Source: a virus
Reading direction: 5' to 3' (one strand)
Virus record (IMG/VR): IMGVR_UViG_3300036806_000207
Location: 1-29,362 of that record
DNA length: 29,362 bases
Part shown: piece after piece, positions 24,544-29,362 of the stretch
Numbering within the stretch: position 1 is the first letter of the stretch
Layout of the letters: the number at the start of each line of letters is the position of its first letter
The notes under the pieces: generated by a model
Database searches by the model: none
What the model saw: the letters and a program-made list of their open reading frames with translations, nothing else
Told to the model about the DNA's origin: nothing
Made by a program: the position numbers and the translations under genes

Positions 24544-25349
24544 GGCGCCGAGATTTCCTAGCGGGCCTTTCCGCAATTGCATGCTCCACAAGGGACCCAA
24601 TGACGTTTTACATCGACTCGAACCCACATCCAACACATGGTCGCGGCGTCATTATGATATCGGGACAATCTAACAACCTCCAAATGGGGTATGGTAGTGA
24701 CCTCAGCGGGGGAGATTTAGTGTATCTTGCCGCGGATTCGAATATCTGGTACACAAATCTCGGATACTCCAATAAGACTACGCTCGAGTACAATATAGAC
24801 TGGGAGCCTTTGTCCACGACCAACACGCCCACGCATCTCGGCTATGAAATGGCGCTTGGACACACACTGGATGTTGCGGGAAAACGGTTTGCGCTATCGA
24901 AATATGCGCGCGGCGGGACCGCAATAGCCGAATGGACGTCTAACGGTTGGTTCGTCGAGGCGGCGGCCCGTCATACCGCGCAGATCGCCGCATTGGCCGC
25001 TGCCACGGGTGAAAATGTCTACCCCGCGGCGCTTATTTGGTGCCAGGGCGAAGACGAGAGATCTAACACCGTATCTACGTGGGCCGCGCAATTGGCTGCT
25101 GGAGTGGCCACTATTCGCCAAATAGTCGGCAGGATTCAGTTACCTGTCATAGTGGTCCAAACTCAGGACTACGACGGCTCCACTGACACAGGGATCCGTG
25201 CAGCAGAGGCAGCGTTTGTAGCCGCGGACGCTCACGCATCGCTCGTTGATACGTCGGCCTACCCGTACGCAAACCCGCCGCACTGGAATGCAACCCAATA
25301 CTGTCGGATAGGGGAGCTATGCAAAACAGCTCTAAATTTAGTGCTATGA
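24540..25349 (+). CDS. SGNH/SASA-type carbohydrate esterase
   Basis: A 269-residue hydrolase. Its GQSN motif (residues 42-45, S44 the likely nucleophile), then ARGGTAI (123-129), WCQGEDE (167-173) and PPHWN (H248) follow the order of the sialate O-acetylesterase/DUF303-like group of SGNH esterases. These remove acetyl groups from surface sugars. After the fibre gene, a tail-linked deacetylase acting on O-antigen or capsule is likely. Start choice matters: ATG 24540 (ATGA overlap) gives MRRRDFLAGLSAIAC, a twin-arginine-type signal, while ATG 24600, behind AAGGGA, gives a mature protein. G+C content is visibly lower than in the flanks, a sign of recent acquisition. Confidence 0.7.
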   Translation: MRRRDFLAGLSAIACSTRDPMTFYIDSNPHPTHGRGVIMISGQSNNLQMGYGSDLSGGDLVYLAADSNIWYTNLGYSNKTTLEYNIDWEPLSTTNTPTHLGYEMALGHTLDVAGKRFALSKYARGGTAIAEWTSNGWFVEAAARHTAQIAALAAATGENVYPAALIWCQGEDERSNTVSTWAAQLAAGVATIRQIVGRIQLPVIVVQTQDYDGSTDTGIRAAEAAFVAADAHASLVDTSAYPYANPPHWNATQYCRIGELCKTALNLVL

Positions 25350-25362
25350 AAACGACAGAAAT

Positions 25363-25395
25363 CCTCTGGCACCAATGTGGCAAGAGTTGGAGAGG
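25363..25395 (+). terminator. Hairpin after the esterase gene (terminator-like, uncertain)
   Basis: CCTCT (25363-25367) pairs with AGAGG (25391-25395) and CCAA (25372-25375) with TTGG (25387-25390), with a GGCA bulge and an 11-base loop. No T-run follows at once; T-rich sequence comes about 15 to 35 bases downstream. It may slow or end late transcription or protect the 3' end of the message. Confidence 0.3.
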
Positions 25396-25432
25396 CTGCG
25401 GCAACGGTAGTTAATTTGGTATTTTGATATTT

Positions 25433-25464
25433 TTGCGGAACCCGCGGCAATTGTGTGGTAGAAT
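25433..25464 (+). promoter_or_regulatory. Possible promoter with extended -10
   Basis: TGG-TAGAAT (25456-25464) matches an extended -10 (TGnTATAAT) with one mismatch. TTGCGG (25433-25438) is a poor -35 with a 20-base spacer, but an extended -10 may not need one. The AT-rich stretch just upstream could act as an UP-like element. It would start a message for the gene at 25499 and the cassette behind it. Confidence 0.35.
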
Positions 25465-25498
25465 TCGCCGTATCGGCTTTCTGAGAACAGGAGAAATC

Positions 25499-25675
25499 AT
25501 GCCCAACGGAACCTTCGCTATCATCACGACTCTCATCGGTGCGCTAGGCACCGCTCTCGCGTCGAATGGAATCGGTTCGACGGCGCTCGACGGTGCGCTA
25601 GTGACCGTGGCGCTCGCCATTGTGAGCCATTTCGCGCAGAACTCGGCGCCTCCGAAGGCCGCGGTGAAGGCGTGA
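25499..25675 (+). CDS. Small membrane protein, possible holin, 58 aa
   Basis: It starts with ATG at 25499 behind AGGAG; the longer reading from 25424 adds a tail from the intergenic region. Two hydrophobic stretches are visible, FAIITTLIGALGTALA (about residues 6-21) and ALVTVALAIVSHFA (about 33-46), separated by a short polar turn, so two membrane helices are plausible. The C-terminus is short, with lysines. Small two-helix membrane proteins beside an endolysin are often holins, which time lysis. The stop overlaps the next GTG. The holin role is inference. Confidence 0.5.
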   Translation: MPNGTFAIITTLIGALGTALASNGIGSTALDGALVTVALAIVSHFAQNSAPPKAAVKA

Positions 25676-26715
25676 TTCACCCGCGTATTCGCGCCGAGGT
25701 CGTAAAGGTGGCCTGCTTCGCCGCGGGAGGTCTACTGCTCGTCGCCGTGGCTGCCTGCTCGTCGCTCTTCCACTTCTCGAGTCCTTCGGCGCAAGCCGTC
25801 TCTTGTGCGGTAGGTGCCGACGTGCTTCCTGAACTCGAGGCCGACGCCGCAATCTGCGGCCCGCTCGCGCCAATGTGCGAGTCGCTACTCGTGACTGTGT
25901 TCGGGTACGGATGCTCCGGTGCCGTAGTGTCCGGAGCGAATCAGGCGGAGGCGACGGCTGCCGGGCTCAAGGCGGCGCGCGCGGCGAAGATCAGCTTGTT
26001 GCCATCCGCGATTGATCTCGCGGGCACCGCTCCGGCCATCTTCGATCAAGGAGACACCGGCTCTTGCTGGGCTCACGCGACCGCCAGGGCCGCCGCCAAC
26101 GCGCTTACGCTCAAGGCTCTCCCGCTGGGCTACGTGCCTTCTCCGGACTGCCTGTACCGTCTCGGACGTTGCATGATGCGCTCGGCGGGAGAGACTTCGG
26201 GACCGCTGACGGATACCGGTACCGACCCGTTCTACGGCATGATGGGCCTGTCCCAGTTCGGCGTGACGGTGATGGGACCGAGTGTCGACGGCCGCAACTC
26301 TGACTGCTCGACGACGAGCATCGGCAAAGAGCCCATCCTGTCCGAGCTTGAGCGCGAAGCTCGCGCGCTACTCGTCGGAGCGTGGCAAATCACTTCTACC
26401 GGAACGCAGCGACTCGCCGATATCTCCGCCGCGCTTGCCGCCAATCTGCCCGTGACCATCGGCGTGAATGCAGATCAGGCGCTCGAGGACTGGTCTCCCG
26501 ACAAGCCGCCGCTTGGCGCCCCGGACCCGGCGAATCTGCTCGGTGGCCACATGCTTTGTGTCGAAGGGATCACCGTGGCCGGAGATTTCGTCGTGGCGAA
26601 CTCGTGGGGCACAGAGTGGGGCGACTCCGGGCGCTTCCTCGCTTCGCCCGCATGGGTGCTCGACCCGGGCGTTGGCGATCTGTACGTATTCGGCGTCTTG
26701 CCGGGGAGCTACTGA
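25672..26715 (+). CDS. Papain-family (C1A) cysteine protease made as a lipoprotein
   Basis: A 347-residue protein starting with GTG at 25672 (GTGA overlap). The N-terminus has a basic head, a hydrophobic stretch and a lipobox-like VAAC with C29, so it is likely exported and lipidated. The catalytic set of papain enzymes is complete: Q126 (oxyanion) and C132 in DQGDTGSCWAHA, H293 in GGHMLCVEG, and N310 in VANSWGTEWGDSG. Spacing Q-C of 6 and H-N of 17 fits the family. Residues 30-115 carry four cysteines (45, 62, 69, 81) and could be a pro-region. Few phages carry such an enzyme. Sitting between holin-like and amidase genes, it may attack host surface proteins during lysis or infection. Confidence 0.8.
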   Translation: MIHPRIRAEVVKVACFAAGGLLLVAVAACSSLFHFSSPSAQAVSCAVGADVLPELEADAAICGPLAPMCESLLVTVFGYGCSGAVVSGANQAEATAAGLKAARAAKISLLPSAIDLAGTAPAIFDQGDTGSCWAHATARAAANALTLKALPLGYVPSPDCLYRLGRCMMRSAGETSGPLTDTGTDPFYGMMGLSQFGVTVMGPSVDGRNSDCSTTSIGKEPILSELEREARALLVGAWQITSTGTQRLADISAALAANLPVTIGVNADQALEDWSPDKPPLGAPDPANLLGGHMLCVEGITVAGDFVVANSWGTEWGDSGRFLASPAWVLDPGVGDLYVFGVLPGSY

Positions 26716-26716
26716 G

Positions 26717-27058
26717 ATGCGCGCCATTCTCCTCGTCGCTCTAGCTATCGCCTTTCTGCCAGCCGCGAGCTGCTCCAAGCCCGCTCCGGCGCCTCCGACG
26801 CCTCCTTCGCCGGTGCCCCCGCCAAGTCCTCGCGCAGACGCGGCGCCGCCACTTCTTGGCGACGCCTTCGATCAGGCATGCTCGGCGCTGGCTGCCGTCG
26901 GTTGTCCCGAAGGGAAGCCTTCGGATTGCGCGGCGGTCATGAGAAAGACGGCGGCTTCAGGCTTGACGACGGTGCCAGCAAACTGCCTTGCGAAAGCTGG
27001 GAGCGTCGCGGCGATTCGCGCTTGCGGAAGATTCGTATCGTGTGCGGGGGTGCCGTGA
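26717..27058 (+). CDS. Proline-rich, six-cysteine lipoprotein, 113 aa
   Basis: It starts with ATG at 26717, one base after the protease stop. It has a clear export signal with C19 at the end (LPAASC); the lipobox is a variant with alanine at -3. Residues 20-46 are proline/alanine-rich (KPAPAPPTPPSPVPPPSPR). Residues 50-113 have six cysteines (55, 63, 71, 90, 103, 109), with FDQACSALAAVGCPEG at the start, likely a disulfide-bonded helical bundle. In a phage lysis region a small proline-rich lipoprotein recalls Rz1-type outer-membrane spanins, yet the cysteine domain is unlike them. It could also be a partner, inhibitor or substrate of the adjacent protease. Confidence 0.6.
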   Translation: MRAILLVALAIAFLPAASCSKPAPAPPTPPSPVPPPSPRADAAPPLLGDAFDQACSALAAVGCPEGKPSDCAAVMRKTAASGLTTVPANCLAKAGSVAAIRACGRFVSCAGVP

Positions 27059-27177
27059 AACCTCTTGCTACTGCTGCTCTTCGCGGTGGTCGGGCCACAC
27101 CGGTTTCCGCTGCGGTGAGCGAGTTTTTTGGCTGGCTCGCGATACTCTTCCTCGGCGCCGTCGCCCTCTTCATGTGA
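27055..27177 (+). CDS. Tiny membrane protein, 40 aa
   Basis: It starts with GTG at 27055, overlapping the previous stop (GTGA), and reads MKPLATAALRGGRATPVSAA before a C-terminal membrane helix FFGWLAILFLGAVALFM that runs to the end. The short length and single helix suggest a membrane anchor or holin-type peptide. It lies between the lipoproteins and the amidase. No family is recognised. The coupled start supports that it is translated. Confidence 0.45.
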   Translation: MKPLATAALRGGRATPVSAAVSEFFGWLAILFLGAVALFM

Positions 27178-27181
27178 ATCC

Positions 27182-27352
27182 ATGTCGGACCGCTATCTCG
27201 ACGCACTCATTCGAGCCCGGGAAGCGGCTGCGACGTCCGTGACGGAACTCACGGCGGCGATCCGACAGTACCGTGAGGCCCAGTCTCGCGAGGAGATGCC
27301 GACGCAGCCGGAATTGCGCGTAGAGCTCAGAGCGGGTAGGAGTGAACGGTGA
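27182..27352 (+). CDS. Small coiled-coil protein, 56 aa
   Basis: It starts with ATG at 27182, a few bases after the previous stop. The sequence MSDRYLDALIRAREAAATSV, then TELTAAIRQYREAQSREE, predicts one amphipathic helix, followed by a basic tail. There is no membrane segment, so it is not an inner-membrane spanin by itself. Its stop overlaps the GTG of the amidase. It may act together with the membrane peptide before it; the function is unknown. Confidence 0.5.
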   Translation: MSDRYLDALIRAREAAATSVTELTAAIRQYREAQSREEMPTQPELRVELRAGRSER

Positions 27353-27990
27353 ATCCATTCGATCCATCGGCGCCCTTCATCCAAGCGAAGCATTTCACCT
27401 GGATATCTCCGCTGCACCCGCGCGTAGTGAACTTGCTCGAGCTCCATTCCGAAGAGAACCCGGACAAGCCAGGCTCTGCGCTCGCCGTCGCAAATTGGTT
27501 CGGCTCGACGCTTTCCCCGGAAGCCTCCCCGCATGCTTGCGTCGACCCTGTGCAGGTCGTTTGCTGCGTCGATCCGAAGGATATCTCCTGGGCGTGCGGG
27601 GCCGCGAACTGGGGCAGCTACAGCCTCGAATGCGGCGGCTACGCGAAATGGACGCGCGACGTGTGGCTCTCCGAAGGGCAAACTCCCATGCTCGGGCTCG
27701 CGGCATCGCACTTGAAGAAGGCGGCTGCATACTTCGGCATTCCAGCGGTATTGCTCTCCGACGACGACGTCGCGAAGTGCATCCTGGACTCGTGGCACCG
27801 TGAGCACGGCGTGCGGGTCACCGGTCCGCATCCGGGAGGCATCACGACTCATGCGCAGACGAATCGCGTGCTGAAGTCGTGGCAGACGAACGGACTGCCG
27901 AAGCCAGTGGGCGACCTGAGTCATACTGACCCGGGCGACGGTTTCCCGCTCGATGTGCTGATCCAAATGATCAACGAGGAGCCGACGTGA
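27349..27990 (+). CDS. Endolysin, Amidase_2-type N-acetylmuramoyl-L-alanine amidase
   Basis: A 213-residue enzyme expected to cut the amide between N-acetylmuramate and L-alanine in peptidoglycan. The GTG at 27349 lies behind GTAGGAG (27335-27341). Family landmarks are a strand ending LLELHSEEN (H33, likely zinc ligand), SPHACVD (H62), WACGAANWGSYSLECGGYA (substrate groove), GIPAVLLSDDD, then GGITTHAQTN (H168) and SHTDPGDGFP (H192, D194). In AmpD-like enzymes the last zinc ligands come from a His and the Asp of a DPG motif, which would be H168 or H192 with D194. There is no signal peptide, so it needs a holin. Six cysteines are unusual for a cytoplasmic enzyme. Confidence 0.75.
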   Translation: MNPFDPSAPFIQAKHFTWISPLHPRVVNLLELHSEENPDKPGSALAVANWFGSTLSPEASPHACVDPVQVVCCVDPKDISWACGAANWGSYSLECGGYAKWTRDVWLSEGQTPMLGLAASHLKKAAAYFGIPAVLLSDDDVAKCILDSWHREHGVRVTGPHPGGITTHAQTNRVLKSWQTNGLPKPVGDLSHTDPGDGFPLDVLIQMINEEPT

Positions 27991-28232
27991 GCACCCAAAA
28001 TGATATCGTTCGAGCGCTGAAAATCATTGCCGCTCAGCTCGAGAATATCTCCGAGCACGTGTCCGGCATACAACGTACGCAAGACGACGATATCGTTCCA
28101 GTTTTGGCGGCCACCTCCGATCGTGTCGGAGAAATGCAGGGACGACTGCTAGGCGTGGCCGATGCCATGGGAGAGCGGCTTAAAAATGTCGAGCAACGGC
28201 TCAGATCGCTCGAAGCGTCCTCTCTCCGCTGA
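27987..28232 (+). CDS. Small coiled-coil protein after the amidase, 81 aa
   Basis: It starts with GTG at 27987 in a GTGA overlap with the amidase. Residues 5-30 and 50-78 are heptad-like helices (IVRALKIIAAQLENISEHVS and GERLKNVEQRLRSLEASS). There is no membrane segment or signal. A trimer or dimer coil is likely. It overlaps the next gene by 47 bases. It might pair with the following membrane protein, but no role is known. Confidence 0.5.
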   Translation: MSTQNDIVRALKIIAAQLENISEHVSGIQRTQDDDIVPVLAATSDRVGEMQGRLLGVADAMGERLKNVEQRLRSLEASSLR

Positions 28233-28491
28233 GGCGCTACGTCAGGTCATTGAAGACATCGCCGACGGCGATTGGCGCGAGGACTCGTCTGTCACCGTCG
28301 TGGTGGAACAGCGCTCGAAGACGCCCCTCCCTGCTCCTGTGCGGATAGAGCAGGCGTCATCGGCGTCGATTCGTGTCGGACTGGGTGGTGTGCGGATCCG
28401 ACTGTCGCAGATGCCGCCATGGTTGGCGATCGTGTTTCTCGTAGCGGCTATCGGGTTCGTTGCGGCTGTCGCAAGCGGATTGCTACACTAA
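28186..28491 (+). CDS. Membrane protein with C-terminal helix, 101 aa
   Basis: It is read from ATG at 28186 (an upstream ATG at 28162 would add eight residues). A charged N-terminal part includes ALRQVIEDIADGDWREDSSV and a strand-rich SVTVVVEQRSKTP with RVGLGGVRIRL. The end is one membrane helix, PPWLAIVFLVAAIGFVAAVA, about residues 78-97. This is a tail-anchored layout, with most of the protein in the cytoplasm. It might be a holin, pinholin or antiholin-like regulator, or an anchor for the preceding coiled-coil protein. It ends in TAA at 28489-28491, just before the convergent gene cluster. Confidence 0.5.
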   Translation: MSSNGSDRSKRPLSAEALRQVIEDIADGDWREDSSVTVVVEQRSKTPLPAPVRIEQASSASIRVGLGGVRIRLSQMPPWLAIVFLVAAIGFVAAVASGLLH

Positions 28492-28504
28492 GGAGGATTT
28501 CATG
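28490..28504 (+). promoter_or_regulatory. Strong Shine-Dalgarno with ATG pointing into an antisense gene
   Basis: AAGGAGG (28490-28496) stands five bases before the ATG at 28502, a near-ideal rightward start signal. The reading behind it (to 28660, 52 residues, mostly S, R and A) has no protein-like pattern and lies fully antisense to the leftward gene ending at 28500. It looks like the remnant of a lost gene's start, a new overlapping gene, or chance. Confidence 0.4.
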
Positions 28505-28886
28505 GCTGCCACTTCATCCCGGTCAATTCCGCGAGAAATTCGCAAAGCTCTCGTGTCGTCCGCTGCGCCGCAAAAACGCTGTCTCGCCACATCATGTCCG
28601 CCGCGCAGAGCACGGCGAAATCTCCCGAGTGCCGCTCGCTCAGTTCATCGCGACCGATGACGCTAGAGGAGAACGGGCTCCTGCGTTCCGAAATCGTGCC
28701 GTCGAAGTGATACGACTTCGCGTTCCCGTACTCGTTGGGTTCCGCGGCGATCGCTTCTACGCCCAACCGGTCTCGAATCTCTATCGCGACCGCATTCATG
28801 CGCGCGAATTGCACGTCACGCTTGTCGTTCGCCGCATCGGATACCGCGACGAGTCTTTGAAGCGTTTTGATTTGTTCGTGTGTCAT
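28500..28886 (-). CDS. Leftward hypothetical protein, 128 aa
   Basis: A protein-like reading on the minus strand, starting with ATG at 28886 and ending with TGA at 28500. The first half is a charged helix (IKTLQRLVAVSDAANDKRD, then AIEIRDRLGVEAIAAEPNE). The second half includes HSGDFAVLCAADMMWRDSVF and TTRELCEFLAELTG. No membrane segment, signal or known motif is seen. The gene is coupled to the upstream zinc-ribbon gene by an ATGA overlap. Its direction, opposite to all late genes, suggests an early or middle gene. Confidence 0.6.
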   Translation of the reverse strand: MTHEQIKTLQRLVAVSDAANDKRDVQFARMNAVAIEIRDRLGVEAIAAEPNEYGNAKSYHFDGTISERRSPFSSSVIGRDELSERHSGDFAVLCAADMMWRDSVFAAQRTTRELCEFLAELTGMKWQP

Positions 28887-29059
28887 GTCGTTCGCGCCGT
28901 TTCTTGCCTACAGCCCAGCCACGCCATGAACTCATCCCAACATTTCGGATGCCACCAATGGACGACATCTGCCGCATCGTCTCGTCGCAGGGTGGCGCCC
29001 GGTTCGCCGCACCTTGTGCAGCGGTGAATGACACGGCTCACTGTCTTCTGTTGCTTCAA
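28883..29059 (-). CDS. Small leftward zinc-ribbon-like protein, 58 aa
   Basis: A short minus-strand gene. Its core reads VIHRCTRCGEPGATL, then VVHWWHPKCWDEFMAWLGCR, with CxxC at the start and HPKC plus a later Cys as further metal ligands. The stop (28883-28885) overlaps the ATG at 28886 (ATGA). The start is uncertain: TTG at 29059 overlaps the stop of the upstream gene as TTGA, a coupling also seen at 22744, while GTG at 29041 gives 52 residues. Small zinc-binding phage proteins like this often alter host enzymes or bind nucleic acid; nothing here tells which. Confidence 0.55.
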   Translation of the reverse strand: MKQQKTVSRVIHRCTRCGEPGATLRRDDAADVVHWWHPKCWDEFMAWLGCRQETARTT

Positions 29060-29343
29060 TTCGCGCCATCCTTTCCTTGAGCTTGATCACGAGCCTTAAC
29101 GTGAAGCCACTGCGCGAACCGTGCCACCGTCTCGGCGTCGTCTTTCGTGAGCGTCACGCCGCAATCGTCGGCGCATGCCTGGACGCGCTCCCGGCACTCG
29201 TCGAGGGTCTGCGTTTCGGCGTGCTTCGAGTGAAGGGGGCAGTGCTCAGAGTCGAGACACGGCTCACCAACAGCGGTACGGTCACACGTACAATCGCCGT
29301 GAACCGGGCACCAGAGTGCGGTCAAGCCGGTGCAGACATTCAA
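29056..29343 (-). CDS. Leftward cysteine/histidine-rich protein, about 95 aa (5' end uncertain)
   Basis: A minus-strand reading with the motifs LWCPVHGDCTC and EHCPLHSKHAE, the CPxH repeats of a small zinc-binding family often found in phages. A helical end follows (ETVARFAQWLHVKARDQAQ). The start is not settled: TTG at 29343 has AGGTGG just upstream. The frame stays open to the right edge, so the gene may begin outside the window. The ATG at 29339 is in another frame and stops soon. It probably belongs to an early-type leftward operon with the two genes after it. Confidence 0.55.
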   Translation of the reverse strand: MNVCTGLTALWCPVHGDCTCDRTAVGEPCLDSEHCPLHSKHAETQTLDECRERVQACADDCGVTLTKDDAETVARFAQWLHVKARDQAQGKDGAN

Positions 29344-29362
29344 AGGCGGCCACCTAGGGTAG

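Larger units (their letters stand above)
25350..25498 (+). other. Intergenic region before the lysis-type cassette
   Basis: The second sizeable gap of the window. It holds a hairpin (25363-25395), an AT-rich block (about 25408-25435), a possible extended -10 promoter (25456-25464), and a short dyad GCCG-TAT-CGGC with three T's (25467-25480). The ribosome-binding site AGGAG sits about six bases before the ATG at 25499. No small gene is convincing here. This is the only place after 9 kb where a new transcript could plausibly start. Confidence 0.45.

Noticed and set aside
25467-25480. Short hairpin with three T's as terminator
   Set aside because: The stem is only four pairs and three T's follow; this is too weak for an intrinsic terminator, and the site would block the next gene.
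28272-29027. Rightward open frame of 251 codons
   Set aside because: It overlaps the membrane gene and two convincing leftward genes, is arginine- and cysteine-rich, and has no ribosome-binding site; it looks like a shadow.
29322-29339. ATG at 29339 as start of the last leftward gene
   Set aside because: It is in another frame and reaches a stop after five codons; the cysteine/histidine frame is open from TTG 29343 or earlier.
1-29362. Integrase, attachment sites, tRNA genes, insertion sequences, CRISPR arrays
   Set aside because: No recognisable integrase, cloverleaf, transposase or regular repeat array was seen in either strand.

Overview
The window is a stretch of a tailed double-stranded DNA phage genome (or prophage) of podovirus type, high in G+C and densely packed. 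Genes for a large terminase, portal, capsid, P22 gp4-like and gp10-like head-completion proteins and three large internal (ejection-type) proteins are present. No tail tube, sheath or tape-measure gene is seen. There is no integrase, replication gene, tRNA, CRISPR array or insertion sequence. The host cannot be named. Two secreted lipoproteins beside an amidase make a diderm (Gram-negative) host plausible, but that is inference.

Layout. 2-1442: the end of one gene and three small genes of unknown function, one loosely like a small terminase subunit. 1439-3099: two virion surface proteins (a tail-fibre-type module and a LamG/concanavalin-like domain). 3109-3434: two tiny basic proteins. 3435-11081: the packaging and head block: large terminase, portal, a small linker protein, a protein with GroES/Cpn10-like architecture, an acidic coiled-coil scaffold candidate, two small structural proteins and the major capsid candidate. 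11089-17027: beta-helix proteins and a pectate-lyase-type tailspike interleaved with head-tail completion proteins. 17031-22434: internal virion proteins. 22442-25349: a small structural protein, an Ig-like plus glycine-rich fibre, and an SGNH/SASA-type esterase. 25499-28491: a lysis-type cassette with a membrane protein, a papain-family protease made as a lipoprotein, a proline- and cysteine-rich lipoprotein, small membrane and coiled-coil proteins and an Amidase_2-type endolysin. 28500-29362: three leftward genes, two of them small cysteine/histidine (zinc-ribbon-like) proteins; the last may run off the window.

Almost all rightward genes are joined by stop/start overlaps (ATGA, GTGA, TTGA, TGATG), so the late region reads as one translationally coupled unit. 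Two real gaps exist: 8875-9022, which forms a long stem holding the next start codon, and 25350-25498, which holds a hairpin, an AT-rich block and a possible extended -10 promoter in front of the lysis cassette.

The most unusual parts are the lipoprotein papain-like protease cassette, the Cpn10-like protein directly before the scaffold and capsid genes, the start-codon stem at 8965-9028, and the esterase whose longer start would give it a twin-arginine signal. All function calls rest on reading motifs by eye; no database search was run.
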